Of a DNA stretch of 64,000 bases, positions 8,180 to 19,421 are shown one piece after another. Below the pieces are notes generated by a model, which was given only the letters and a program-made list of their open reading frames with translations, was not told where the DNA came from and ran no database searches. The stretch's first letter is position 1; the number at the start of each line of letters is the position of its first letter. Made by a program: the position numbers and the translations under genes. Origin of the DNA: Sulfitobacter sp. HGT1 (lineage in GTDB: Bacteria > Pseudomonadota > Alphaproteobacteria > Rhodobacterales > Rhodobacteraceae); NCBI RefSeq assembly GCF_013282155.1, contig NZ_BLWI01000005.1, positions 62,001-126,000 of the forward strand. The letters are read 5' to 3'.

Positions 8180-9885
8180 ACGCGGATCGGTTGCTGGAGG
8201 TTTACGAGCAAATCAGCGAAGCCCCCGACGCCATCGCGCGGCTGCGGCGCTTCGTGCTGGATTTGGCGGTGCGTGGGAAGCTGGTAGAGCAGGATGCAGC
8301 AGACGAACCTGCGCCAAAGCTACTTTCCCGTATCGCGCAAGAACGAAAGCGACTGCACGAGCTTGGTGAGATCAAGAAGCCCAAAAAGCTGCCGGCAATT
8401 GATATCGCACCCTTTGATCTGCCACTGTCGTGGACTTGGGCGCGGATACGAGATGTTACGAGCGATCGCGGTCAAAAAATACCGGCTGCTGAGTTCACAT
8501 ACATCGATGTCTCAGCCATCAATAAAGAAGCTGGTGTCGTTGCCGATCCTAAGGTTCTCGCTCCCGAAGAAGCGCCGAGCCGTGCTCGAAAAGTCGCTCG
8601 CAAGGGCGATGTTATCTACTCCTGTGTCCGGCCATACCTTTTGAACGTTGCCGTCATCACCAAGGACTTCGATCCCGCGCCAATCGCCAGCACTGCCTTC
8701 GCAATACTCAACGGATACGGGCTTGTATTGCCTTGGTATCTTTGGATAGCCCTGCGTAGCCCTTTCATGGTCGAATGCGTCGAACAGGAACAACGCGGGC
8801 AGGCGTATCCAGCGATAAACGACAAGGACTTTTCCCTCCTTCCACTACCCCTCCCACCCATCGCCGAGCAGCACCGGATCGTCGCCAAGGTCGATGAGCT
8901 CATGGCGCTGTGTGATCGGCTGGAGGAGGCCCGCAAGACGCGGGAGGAGGTGCGCGACAAGCTCACCGCCGCCAGCCTCGCCCGCCTGACCGCCCCCGAC
9001 ACCACGCCCGAGGACTTCCCCGCCCACGCCCGCTTCGCTCTCGACAGCCTCCCCGACCTCACAACCCGCCCCGACCAAATCAAAACTCTACGCGAAACCA
9101 TCCTAAACCTCGCCGTCCGCGGGAAGCTGGTGAAACAGGAACCATTAGAAGGCAGTGGGGCGGAACTCCTCGAAAAGATCCTACAATTACCTTGGCTGAA
9201 GAAACGTAAAACAACGGACCTTGAACCAGATGAAGCCGCTATGGCATCGGCATTCAATCCGCCGACCAATTGGTGCTGGGCAACTGTCCAGTCATTGGTT
9301 CGTCCGGATGAGATTGCGACATACGGAATTCTGAAGCCCGAGTGGGTGGAGGATGGAGTCCCCACCGTTCGTGTAACGGAAATGAAGACTGGCGTTATTG
9401 ACATTGAAACACTTCCAAGGTGCAGGACCGAACGAGCAGATAAGTTCCAGAAAACAACTCTCGCCGCGGGAGACCTTTTGGTTTCAAAGGATGGCACAAT
9501 CGGCAAAACGGCTTTCGTTCCGCCGGAGTTAGTTGGAGGTAATATTACTCAACACATGCTACGTTTCCCTATTGTTTCCCTCGTGAATCGGCGTTTCATC
9601 CGACTGGCTATAGATTCTCCCTTTTGCCAGTCTTGGATGCTTGGTGAAACGAAAGGCGTGGCGCTTCAGGGTGTTAACGTTGGCGATTTCAGACGAATGC
9701 CCATCCCATTTCCACCACTTGCAGAACAAAACCGCATCGTGGCCAAAGTCGACACCCTCATGGCCCTCTGCGATCGACTGGAGGCCAGTCTGACCACCGT
9801 CACTACCACCCGCACCCGCCTCCTCGAAGCCCTCCTACACGAGGCGCTGGAGCCGAAATCAGACATCATGGAAGCCGCTGAATGA
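8176..9885 (+). CDS. hsdS: Type I restriction-modification specificity subunit
   Basis: A 569-residue specificity subunit that reads a bipartite DNA target and holds HsdM and HsdR. Two variable target recognition domains (about residues 65-225 and 350-525) are each followed by a conserved helical spacer beginning AEQ(H/N)RIVAKVD and LMALCDRLE (about 235-280 and 520-560). The preceding segments LDLAVRGKLV and LNLAVRGKLV also repeat, so the protein is an internal duplication as usual for HsdS. The start overlaps the hsdM stop and the stop overlaps the next gene. Both half-recognition domains appear complete, which predicts an asymmetric bipartite target. The actual target cannot be read from the sequence. 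Confidence 0.95.
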   Translation: MNADRLLEVYEQISEAPDAIARLRRFVLDLAVRGKLVEQDAADEPAPKLLSRIAQERKRLHELGEIKKPKKLPAIDIAPFDLPLSWTWARIRDVTSDRGQKIPAAEFTYIDVSAINKEAGVVADPKVLAPEEAPSRARKVARKGDVIYSCVRPYLLNVAVITKDFDPAPIASTAFAILNGYGLVLPWYLWIALRSPFMVECVEQEQRGQAYPAINDKDFSLLPLPLPPIAEQHRIVAKVDELMALCDRLEEARKTREEVRDKLTAASLARLTAPDTTPEDFPAHARFALDSLPDLTTRPDQIKTLRETILNLAVRGKLVKQEPLEGSGAELLEKILQLPWLKKRKTTDLEPDEAAMASAFNPPTNWCWATVQSLVRPDEIATYGILKPEWVEDGVPTVRVTEMKTGVIDIETLPRCRTERADKFQKTTLAAGDLLVSKDGTIGKTAFVPPELVGGNITQHMLRFPIVSLVNRRFIRLAIDSPFCQSWMLGETKGVALQGVNVGDFRRMPIPFPPLAEQNRIVAKVDTLMALCDRLEASLTTVTTTRTRLLEALLHEALEPKSDIMEAAE

Positions 9886-11384
9886 CACTTGTCCCCAAAG
9901 ACGCCGAGCGCCTTCTCTATGCCCGCTACGTTGAGCCAGCCAAATCGCCGACCAAGTATGTCGTCGGTTTCCGCACCCCAACCGGAAAGGTCCTGGCCAT
10001 CCACCGCACCGTGGCCGAGACCATGGTCTGGTTCCAGCCGCCCAAACCGCCTGTGCTGAACGGCGTCGACCTTCAGGCGGAGCCGAACAACGGAAACCAC
10101 CACATCAATGGCCCGCTGGCCCCGCTGAGCCGCCCAGACACCTTGCGGGCACGCATCGACAGCCCCACAGCACTGAACCGTTTCCTTGAGTGGTATGATG
10201 GTGTAACGGCCAGCGACACTGCCCCAACGACACCGCGCCCGACAGATTTCGCGGCGTCCTATGCGCAATTCCAGGATCTCGTGACACAGAAGTCCGGCGA
10301 GCCGTTCACCCAGTTCGATGAGGGTCTCATTGCGGCCTGGGAAAGCTACAAGCCGCGTGTGCGGTCCTATGCATTAGAGCTACTCGCAGCAGACGGTTGG
10401 CTTGAAGATCAAATCGGGTCTGGTGAAATTCTCAAGAAAGTCATCTCCGCAATCGAGATCCAGGCGGCACACGGTGATCGCACTAACAATATGGTCTTCT
10501 GGCAGAATCGTTATGGCCACGCCCAACGGGATCACCGCGCCCTTTTGGAAGCACAGCGCAACGCACAAGATAGACAACGGTTTGAGCGCCTTTTTTTCGA
10601 TCTCTATCGGAGTGATCGCGCCGAAGGCCCAATTTTTGAGGGCCTTCTTGATCTGTCGGACGGAAAGTATCCGCTTCTCGCCTATCTGTTTTTCCTGAAA
10701 GACATGGATCGTTTTATGCCGATCCAGCCAACCGGGTTCGACAGGATCTTCAGCGAGCTGGGGATCGAACTCAAAACCCTGCGGAACTGTTCCTGGGAGA
10801 ATTACCAGACGTTCAACGCGGTTTTGAACGAACTTCGAGGTGACATCGAGCGGCAAACTGGTCTGAAAGATGTCAGGTTGATCGACGCCCACTCGTTTTG
10901 CTGGATGTTCAGCACGCTTCTGAAACAGGCCGCAAATGGCGAGTTGGCATCGGGCGGCAAGACCAACGAGCGCCTTCTTGGTGCACGCGAAAAATCCATC
11001 GCCGATATCAAGTATTCGGTCAACAAAACCGTGTTCAACTCGAACGGGCAGGTCGTCCCCCGAACGGTCAAGGAAAAGGAACTTCGCATGTCCGATGCGG
11101 AGCTGGACAAGCGCATTCGCGAATTGCTTGAGATACAGGGCGACCGCTGCGCGATCACCGGTCTTCCGTTTCAGTTTCAGGGGGCGCATGAGGACGCTAA
11201 TTTTCTGCCTTCTCTGGATCGAATTGACAGCGGTGGTCACTACGAGACCGTGAATGTCCAACTGGTATGCCGATTCATAAACTTCTGGAAGCAAGCTGCC
11301 AATGATGAAGAGTTTCGCCGTTTGATCATGATCGTCAGGGGCCATGAAATATCCGACACTTTGGGAATAGAAAATGCCAATTAG
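9882..11384 (+). CDS. HNH-type nuclease-like protein coupled to hsdS
   Basis: A 500-residue protein whose ATG overlaps the hsdS stop by four bases. The C-terminal part (about residues 405-480) resembles a compact HNH/McrA-like fold. It has RCAITGLPF around C423, then PSLDRIDSG (S444-D446-R447) and a helix starting YETVNVQLVC with N458 and C463. The classical first histidine is not obvious, so activity is uncertain. A middle region (about 260-360) contains conserved-looking stretches such as KDMDRFMPIQPTGFD and CSWENYQTF that I associate with HNH-containing hypothetical proteins. The N-terminal about 100 residues form a separate unrecognised domain. Being the fourth cistron of the restriction cluster suggests an accessory defence role, either a second nuclease or a modified-DNA-dependent enzyme. 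That role is inference from context. Confidence 0.7.
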   Translation: MTLVPKDAERLLYARYVEPAKSPTKYVVGFRTPTGKVLAIHRTVAETMVWFQPPKPPVLNGVDLQAEPNNGNHHINGPLAPLSRPDTLRARIDSPTALNRFLEWYDGVTASDTAPTTPRPTDFAASYAQFQDLVTQKSGEPFTQFDEGLIAAWESYKPRVRSYALELLAADGWLEDQIGSGEILKKVISAIEIQAAHGDRTNNMVFWQNRYGHAQRDHRALLEAQRNAQDRQRFERLFFDLYRSDRAEGPIFEGLLDLSDGKYPLLAYLFFLKDMDRFMPIQPTGFDRIFSELGIELKTLRNCSWENYQTFNAVLNELRGDIERQTGLKDVRLIDAHSFCWMFSTLLKQAANGELASGGKTNERLLGAREKSIADIKYSVNKTVFNSNGQVVPRTVKEKELRMSDAELDKRIRELLEIQGDRCAITGLPFQFQGAHEDANFLPSLDRIDSGGHYETVNVQLVCRFINFWKQAANDEEFRRLIMIVRGHEISDTLGIENAN

Positions 11385-12444
11385 CCACGCGGTCTGGACC
11401 GTCTCAACTGAACCAAAAGAGATATCACAAGGCATCCTTCCATCTGAACAAATGTTAGAGGAGATGATCGTTGCTCAACCGCGCATCCTTTCTTCCGAAT
11501 GGATGCTTATTGGTCGGCAAGTCGGTACAGGGCATGGGGGTTGGATCGATCTTCTCGCAATCGCTCCTGATGGCACGCTTGTGGTGGTCGAACTTAAAAG
11601 AGACAAAACTCCGCGCGAAGTCGTCGCTCAAGCGCTTGATTACGCATCTTGGATTGAAGGTCTCGAGGCGGATGACGTTGCGGCGATCTATTCCAAGTTC
11701 AAATCTGGCCAGAGCCTATCACAGGACTTCCTTGCGTTCTTTGGGCAACTTCTCGACGAGGATAGCATCAACGATAGTCATCAAGTCGTCATCGTTGCCG
11801 CCACTCTTGATTCCAGCAGTGAGCGTATCGTCAATTATCTCAACGACAGGGGCCTGGCGATCAACGTTCTCTTCTTTCAGGTCTTCAACACTGGAGATCA
11901 ACAGCTTTTGAGCCGCGCTTGGCTCATTGATCCGGGTGAAGTACAGGTTCATGCAGCGAGTGTCACGAAAGGTGGAGAGAAGGAGCCCTGGAACGGCGAA
12001 TTCTATGTCAGCTTTGGTGCGAACGACACGAGCGTATGGGATGAGGCCATTGAATACGGCTTCGTATCCGGCGGTGGCGGCTCTTGGTATAGTAACTCTC
12101 TGCGGATGTTGGATGAGGGCGACCGCATTTGGGTCAAGATCCCTGGAAAAGGGTTCGTTGGTGTAGGGCGTGTGTCTGGACCTCGCATCGCCGCAAACGA
12201 GTTTCGGATCGAGGGAGGCCCAGCACTCGACAAGCTGGCGGGCGGCTATCATCGAGAATTGAAGGATGATCAGGAAAAAAGCGAATATTTTGTGCCCGTA
12301 GATTGGCTTTACACGGTTCCAGAAAACCAGGCGATTCAAGAAGTCGGAATGTTTGGGAACCAGAACACGGTCTGTAAGCCGAAGACGCCAAAGTGGCGCG
12401 CCACTGTCGAGCGCTTGAAGGAAAAATTCGATGTCGCGGTTTAG
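11374..12444 (+). CDS. NucS-like PD-(D/E)XK nuclease with probable EVE/PUA-like domain
   Basis: A 356-residue protein overlapping the previous gene by 11 bases. The N-terminal domain has the layout of NucS/DUF91-type nucleases: D59 (GWIDLLAI), E73-x-K75 (VVELKRD) and a downstream Q86-x3-Y90 helix (VAQALDYASW). From about residue 205 a second module begins (EFYVSFGAND, DRIWVKIPGKGFVGVGRV) and ends with a WLYTVPENQA and GNQNTVCK pattern. This resembles EVE/PUA-like domains fused to restriction nucleases, which read modified bases in some families. If so, the protein may cleave modified or mismatched DNA and complement the type I system. The nuclease part is fairly secure; the reader domain is a tentative resemblance. 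It is the last gene of the cluster, followed by a long hairpin. Confidence 0.75.
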   Translation: MPISHAVWTVSTEPKEISQGILPSEQMLEEMIVAQPRILSSEWMLIGRQVGTGHGGWIDLLAIAPDGTLVVVELKRDKTPREVVAQALDYASWIEGLEADDVAAIYSKFKSGQSLSQDFLAFFGQLLDEDSINDSHQVVIVAATLDSSSERIVNYLNDRGLAINVLFFQVFNTGDQQLLSRAWLIDPGEVQVHAASVTKGGEKEPWNGEFYVSFGANDTSVWDEAIEYGFVSGGGGSWYSNSLRMLDEGDRIWVKIPGKGFVGVGRVSGPRIAANEFRIEGGPALDKLAGGYHRELKDDQEKSEYFVPVDWLYTVPENQAIQEVGMFGNQNTVCKPKTPKWRATVERLKEKFDVAV

Positions 12445-12468
12445 ATTGCAGAAGTAGCAAAGAATCCG

Positions 12469-12497
12469 TTCGCGAAACACTATGGGTGTTTCGCGAA
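12469..12497. terminator. 12-bp perfect inverted repeat between the R-M cluster and gyrB
   Basis: TTCGCGAAACAC and its exact complement flank a five-base loop (TATGG). It lies between two convergent transcription units, 24 bases after the NucS-like gene and 44 bases from the gyrB stop, so a bidirectional terminator is the simplest reading. No run of T follows on either strand, so it would be an atypical terminator. The arms also end in ACAC/GTGT, so a transposon-end junction is a weaker alternative. Confidence 0.55.
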
Positions 12498-12541
12498 GAA
12501 TTGTGGGGCGTGCGAAGTGCTTTGGGGATTCCTACACCTAT

Positions 12542-15034
<2,493 letters not shown>

Positions 15035-15655
15035 TCAGAGGAAGGGGATCAACAGCCCCACCAGAATAAGCAGGCTTCCGGCCACGATATTGATCCGTTT
15101 CAGGGTCGCAGGATTGGTCATCAGGGTGCGCACCTTGCCCACAAAGGCCGCGATCACGAGGTTGCCAATCAGCGGGATGGCAACCGACACAAGGATGATT
15201 GCCACGACGTCCGGCCAGGTGACTGTGCGCAGGTCAAAGAAGCCGGGCAAGACGCCCATATAGAACAGAACCGCCTTTGGATTTCCCAAGATCGCCAGCA
15301 ATCCGGCTGCAAATCCGGACCACGCGCCCGGTTTGGTCAGGCGGCTGTCGCGGTCAATCTTGTCGGCCGCATGGCGGATCAGCAACGCGCCCATGACCAG
15401 AAACACCCCGCAGGCGATCCATCGCATCCCCAGCATGAAAACGTCAAAAACAGACAAGATCCAGCTGATGCCCAGCACGGCAACCAATGGCCAGACCATG
15501 TCGCCGACGGAAACACCCAAGGCAAGCGGCCAGGCGGATTTGAACCCGCCGGACAAGGCGCGGGCCATGATGGCAAGCCAGACCGGGCCGGGCGTCAGGA
15601 AAAGGATGACCAAGGCCCCGCAATACAGCAGCAGGTCAGGCAAAGCGATTGTCAT
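15035..15655 (-). CDS. LysE/RhtB-family amino-acid exporter
   Basis: A 206-residue inner-membrane protein with about six hydrophobic segments and the family signature near the N-terminus (LFLTPGPVWLAIMARALSGG, where LysE-type proteins have TPGP). Members export amino acids or small amines, but the substrate cannot be read from the sequence. Its ATG overlaps the recF stop (ATGA), so it is translationally coupled to recF and sits between recF and gyrB. That is not a functional partner for replication genes, so the location looks like an insertion into a conserved gene order. The gene ends 79 bases before the gyrB start. Family call is strong, substrate unknown. Confidence 0.88.
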   Translation of the reverse strand: MTIALPDLLLYCGALVILFLTPGPVWLAIMARALSGGFKSAWPLALGVSVGDMVWPLVAVLGISWILSVFDVFMLGMRWIACGVFLVMGALLIRHAADKIDRDSRLTKPGAWSGFAAGLLAILGNPKAVLFYMGVLPGFFDLRTVTWPDVVAIILVSVAIPLIGNLVIAAFVGKVRTLMTNPATLKRINIVAGSLLILVGLLIPFL

Positions 15656-16749
15656 GGCAGCATCCTTACTTCCGAAACGCCGTCTGTCTCAGTGACCTCG
15701 AGGGTTTGAGCCCGCGCGTTGAGGGTGTCAAATAATTCTGCCCCCGTTCCGGTCATCCACGCCTGTGCGCCAAGGGCCGTGATTTCATCATAAAGCGCGG
15801 CACGCCGGCTTGCATCCAGATGGGCGGCGACTTCATCCAGCAAAAGCAAAGGCGGTGCCCCGAAATCAGCGGCCAATGCCCGGGCATTGGCAAGGATCAG
15901 CGACACAAGCAGCGCCTTTTGCTCGCCTGTGGAGCAGTCCCGTGCGGGCACATCTTTGGCAGCATAGACCGCTTCGAGATCGGCGCGGTGCGGGCCGATC
16001 AATGTCCGCCCTGCCGCCAGATCGCGCATCCGGTTGTCGGCAAGTGCTGCGCGTAAATCCTGCGCAGATGCGGGCATGTCGCACACAAGCTTTAGGGTGG
16101 CTGTCGGAAATGCTGTCTCGGCCTGATCCTGTGCTTCGGTAATGGCCTCAAGTGCTGCCAGCCGGTTGGCGTGGATGGCGGCCCCGGCTTCGGCCAGTTG
16201 CTGTTCTAGGGCAATGTACCAAGACGGCTCGCGGACCATGTCCTTGAGCAAGCGATTGCGTTCGCGCATCGCTTTTTCATAGGCGAGGGACTGTTCCGCG
16301 TGATCGGGCAGAAAGCTGAGCGTCATCCGGTCAAGGAAACGTCGGCGGCCATCGGCTCCTTCGATCCACAAACGGTCCATTGACGGAATGAGCCAGAGCA
16401 CGCGCGCGATACGCCCAAGCCCGGTCTGAGGGGTCGCCTTGCCGTCGATGCGGACTTGCCGTGCGGCACCGTTTTCGGACCAGGTTTCGATTTCGTGCAC
16501 CTGACCGAGCGAATGCACGATTGCGGTCAGCTTCCAGCCAAGCGCCTCGGGCCGGCGCGTCATGTCCATGGCGCTGGCACGACGCAGGCCACGGCCGGGC
16601 GAAAGGAGCGAGACAGCCTCGAGGATGTTGGTTTTCCCCGCACCATTGGGGCCGTGTATCGCAACGGAGCGCGCATCAGTTTCGATCACAGCCCGCTTGT
16701 GTGACCTGAAATGCGACAGCGTCAGATTAGAGATAAAAAGCTGTGTCAT
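15652..16749 (-). CDS. recF: DNA replication and repair protein RecF
   Basis: A 365-residue SMC-like ATPase that acts with RecO and RecR to load RecA at single-strand gaps. The N-terminus has the Walker A motif GPNGAGKTN after a typical LSHFRSHK start. A signature region with CSTGEQKALLVSLILANA and a Walker B LLLLDEVAAHLD lie near the C-terminus. Length is normal. It is preceded by two tandem palindromes that separate it from dnaN, and it overlaps the following LysE-type gene by four bases. There is no strong Shine-Dalgarno sequence before the ATG at 16749, so translation may depend on the upstream hairpins being resolved. It sits in the classic dnaA-dnaN-recF-gyrB order. Confidence 0.96.
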   Translation of the reverse strand: MTQLFISNLTLSHFRSHKRAVIETDARSVAIHGPNGAGKTNILEAVSLLSPGRGLRRASAMDMTRRPEALGWKLTAIVHSLGQVHEIETWSENGAARQVRIDGKATPQTGLGRIARVLWLIPSMDRLWIEGADGRRRFLDRMTLSFLPDHAEQSLAYEKAMRERNRLLKDMVREPSWYIALEQQLAEAGAAIHANRLAALEAITEAQDQAETAFPTATLKLVCDMPASAQDLRAALADNRMRDLAAGRTLIGPHRADLEAVYAAKDVPARDCSTGEQKALLVSLILANARALAADFGAPPLLLLDEVAAHLDASRRAALYDEITALGAQAWMTGTGAELFDTLNARAQTLEVTETDGVSEVRMLP

Positions 16750-16758
16750 CGTTCAGCG

Positions 16759-16805
16759 CCGTTTTCTTTCAAAGAAAACGGGCCGGAATTTTTGAAAAAT
16801 TCCGG
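16759..16805. repeat. Two tandem 23-nt perfect palindromes between dnaN and recF
   Basis: Positions 16759-16781 read CCGTTTTCTTT-C-AAAGAAAACGG and 16783-16805 read CCGGAATTTTT-G-AAAAATTCCGG. Each is an 11-bp perfect inverted repeat around a single base, one base apart from the other. On the minus strand they follow the dnaN stop within a few bases and end about ten bases before recF. They could form stem-loops that end or attenuate dnaN transcripts, protect the mRNA 3' end, or act as protein-binding palindromes. Confidence 0.75.
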
Positions 16806-16809
16806 CGCG

Positions 16810-17928
16810 TTACACACGCATTGGCATTACGACATAGACGGCAGACATGTCATTGCCTTCCCGCATCAATGTCGGATCACCGGATGAGTTGAACAGGAAC
16901 ACAGCGTTTTCGCGGTCTACCTGGCTTGCGATCTCAAGCAGGTATTTTGCGTTAAAACCGATTTCCAGACGTTCATCCGCATAGGCCACAACCAGTTCTT
17001 CCTCGGCTGCACCGCTGTCGGGCGCATTCACGGAAAGAATCAAGCGGTCTTCGTCCAGTTGCAGTTTAACGGCACGGGACCGTTCAGAGCTGACGGTCGC
17101 CACACGGTCAACGGCGCGAGCAAAATCGCTGGCGTCGACTTCCATTCTGCGGGTGTTTCCTTGGGGGATCACGCGGGTGTAATCTGGGAAGGTGCCGTCG
17201 ATTACTTTCGAGGTCAGGGTAATATCGGGTGTTGCAAACCGGATCTTGGTTTCGGAGACCGACACGGCGATCTCCATCTCGTCATCATCCAGCAGCTTGC
17301 GCAATTCGCCAACGGTCTTGCGCGGCACAATCACGCCTGGCATGTCAGCCGCACCATCGGGCATCGGTGCATCAATGCGGGCCAGGCGGTGGCCATCGGT
17401 GGCAACACAGCGCAAAACCTTGCTGCCGTCGCTTTCCGAAATATGCATGTAAACACCGTTCAGATAGTACCGTGTTTCTTCGGTCGAGATCGCGAATTTC
17501 GACTTATCGAACAGGCGGCGCAGCACGGGTGCGGGGGCCTTGAAGTTCGATTGATATTCAGACGTCGCCATGACGGGGAAATCTTCGCGCGGCAATGTCG
17601 CCAGCGAGAAGTTGGAGCGGCCCGCTTCGACTGTCAGTCGGCCAGCGGCGCTGTCGGATGTCAGCGTAATCAGCGCGCCATCGGGCAGTTTGCGAACGAT
17701 TTCGTGCAATGTTGTGGCGGAAACGGTGGTAGCACCTGCGCGCTCTACCTGAGCGGGGGCCTTGTCCACGACTTCGATGTCCAGATCGGTGGCGCGGAAC
17801 GAGGCATCGCTGCCTTCCGCTTCGATCAGCACGTTGGCAAGGATCGGAATGGTATTCCGGCGCTCGACGACTGATTGAGCCTGTGACACTGCTTTAAGCA
17901 GAGCGGCGCGTTCGATGCTGAATTTCAT
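16810..17928 (-). CDS. dnaN: DNA polymerase III sliding clamp (beta subunit)
   Basis: A 372-residue ring-forming clamp that tethers DNA polymerase III to the template. The sequence begins MKFSIERAALLKAV and ends in the conserved PMRV tail, and has the three-fold repeated clamp fold over its whole length. The start at 17928 is chosen over the longer frame from 17985 because GGAG stands about seven bases upstream and the N-terminus then matches other DnaN proteins. It lies 134 bases downstream of dnaA on the same strand, and two palindromes separate it from recF. The protein looks complete. Confidence 0.97.
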   Translation of the reverse strand: MKFSIERAALLKAVSQAQSVVERRNTIPILANVLIEAEGSDASFRATDLDIEVVDKAPAQVERAGATTVSATTLHEIVRKLPDGALITLTSDSAAGRLTVEAGRSNFSLATLPREDFPVMATSEYQSNFKAPAPVLRRLFDKSKFAISTEETRYYLNGVYMHISESDGSKVLRCVATDGHRLARIDAPMPDGAADMPGVIVPRKTVGELRKLLDDDEMEIAVSVSETKIRFATPDITLTSKVIDGTFPDYTRVIPQGNTRRMEVDASDFARAVDRVATVSSERSRAVKLQLDEDRLILSVNAPDSGAAEEELVVAYADERLEIGFNAKYLLEIASQVDRENAVFLFNSSGDPTLMREGNDMSAVYVVMPMRV

Positions 17929-18062
17929 ATCCATCTCCATTCCGGCAGTCCGGGAGGGCAAACTACCCGATACCGGTGTATTCACAAGAGTTTTATTGAC
18001 TTTTCAGCGCGAAACGAAGGCCCGTCAAGGCCTTCGCACCTGTTCTGTCATAGATATGGGTA

Positions 18063-19421
18063 TTATGCTTCCAACGCGCGGCGCAGCAATTCCAGATCTT
18101 CGGCAATCTGGCCATCACTTTGCTTGAGCTCTTCGATGCGTTTCACGCCGTGCATGACGGTTGTGTGATCACGTCCGCCAAAACGGCGACCGATTTCAGG
18201 CAGGGAACGGCTGGTCAGTTTTTTGGACAGATACATCGCCACCTGACGGGGGCGCGCATAGCTGCGCAGGCGCTTTGGGCCAACCATGTCACTGAGACGG
18301 ATGTTATAATGTTCGGATACCTTGCGCTGGATCTCTTCGATGCTGATCTTGCGCTCCGAGGCACGCAGGACATCGGCCAGACAATCCTGGGTCAGGTCCA
18401 TGTTGATTTCACGACCCACAAGCGACGCAAATGCGAACAGACGGGTCAACGCCCCTTCTAGTACGCGCACGTTTGTCGTGATCCGGTGCGCCAGAAATTC
18501 GAGAACGCCAGCTTCGACTTCCAGACCCGGATAGTTTTTCTGCTGGGTTTCAACCTTGCTTTGCAGGATGCCCAAACGCAATTCATAGTCGGTCGGGTGC
18601 AGGTCAACGACCAAACCACATTGAAGGCGTGATTTCACGCGGTCCTCGAGATCCTTGATCTCGCCGGGGGCGCGGTCGGCGGAAATGATGATCTGTTTGT
18701 TTTGATCGACCAGCGCGTTGAAGGTGTGAAAGAACTCTTCCTGAGTGCTGTCCTTGCCCGCAATGAACTGGACATCATCAACCATCAGCACATCAACAGA
18801 CCGGAAGATTTCCTTGAAATCCATCATTTTGCGGTCCCGCAGGGCCTGAACGAAACGGTACATGAACTGTTCTGCCGACAGATACAGCACGTTCAGCTCT
18901 GGCTTGCGGATGTGCAGCTCTTGGGCGATCGCGTGCATCAGGTGGGTTTTACCAAGGCCAACGCCACCATACAGGAACAACGGGTTGAATGTGACGGGGC
19001 CACCTTCGGCCACACGGCGGGCAGCGGCATGGGCCAATTCGTTCGGCTTACCGACCACGAAATTGTCAAAGCTGAAACGCGCATCCAAAGGGGCAGTGTT
19101 CAACGGATTGCTGTTAGCAGCTTGAACGGGTGCAGGTCTGGCAGGGACTTTGGCGGCTTCGAGTGCTGCGGGCCTTTCAGCGCCGCCAACGGTGAATTTC
19201 AGGCGCGTGATTCCATCATTCTCGTTCTGCATCTCGTGCAAGATCAGATCAGCAAAATTCTGGCTGACGTAATTGCCGAAGAAATTCGTCGGAACGAACA
19301 GCGTGCTGACGCCGTCTTCGGTGGCCCCCAGCGAAAGCGGGTCGATCCATGTGGTAAAGTTATTCTGCCCGACCGTTTTCAATAAACGGTTTCTGATATT
19401 TGCCCACTGCGCCTGCATCAT
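18063..19421 (-). CDS. dnaA: Chromosomal replication initiator DnaA
   Basis: A 452-residue initiator that binds DnaA boxes and opens the origin. Domain I is at the N-terminus (WANIRNRLLKTVG and the FTTWIDPL helix). The AAA+ core carries GGVGLGKTHL (Walker A) and MVDDVQFIAGK (Walker B). The C-terminal DNA-binding domain ends with the signature GRDHTTVMHG. A second ATG follows the first directly, so the start could be one codon later. It is transcribed leftward ahead of dnaN and recF. The upstream 460-base spacer shows no clear DnaA box cluster, so an origin next to this gene is not supported. Confidence 0.97.
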   Translation of the reverse strand: MMQAQWANIRNRLLKTVGQNNFTTWIDPLSLGATEDGVSTLFVPTNFFGNYVSQNFADLILHEMQNENDGITRLKFTVGGAERPAALEAAKVPARPAPVQAANSNPLNTAPLDARFSFDNFVVGKPNELAHAAARRVAEGGPVTFNPLFLYGGVGLGKTHLMHAIAQELHIRKPELNVLYLSAEQFMYRFVQALRDRKMMDFKEIFRSVDVLMVDDVQFIAGKDSTQEEFFHTFNALVDQNKQIIISADRAPGEIKDLEDRVKSRLQCGLVVDLHPTDYELRLGILQSKVETQQKNYPGLEVEAGVLEFLAHRITTNVRVLEGALTRLFAFASLVGREINMDLTQDCLADVLRASERKISIEEIQRKVSEHYNIRLSDMVGPKRLRSYARPRQVAMYLSKKLTSRSLPEIGRRFGGRDHTTVMHGVKRIEELKQSDGQIAEDLELLRRALEA

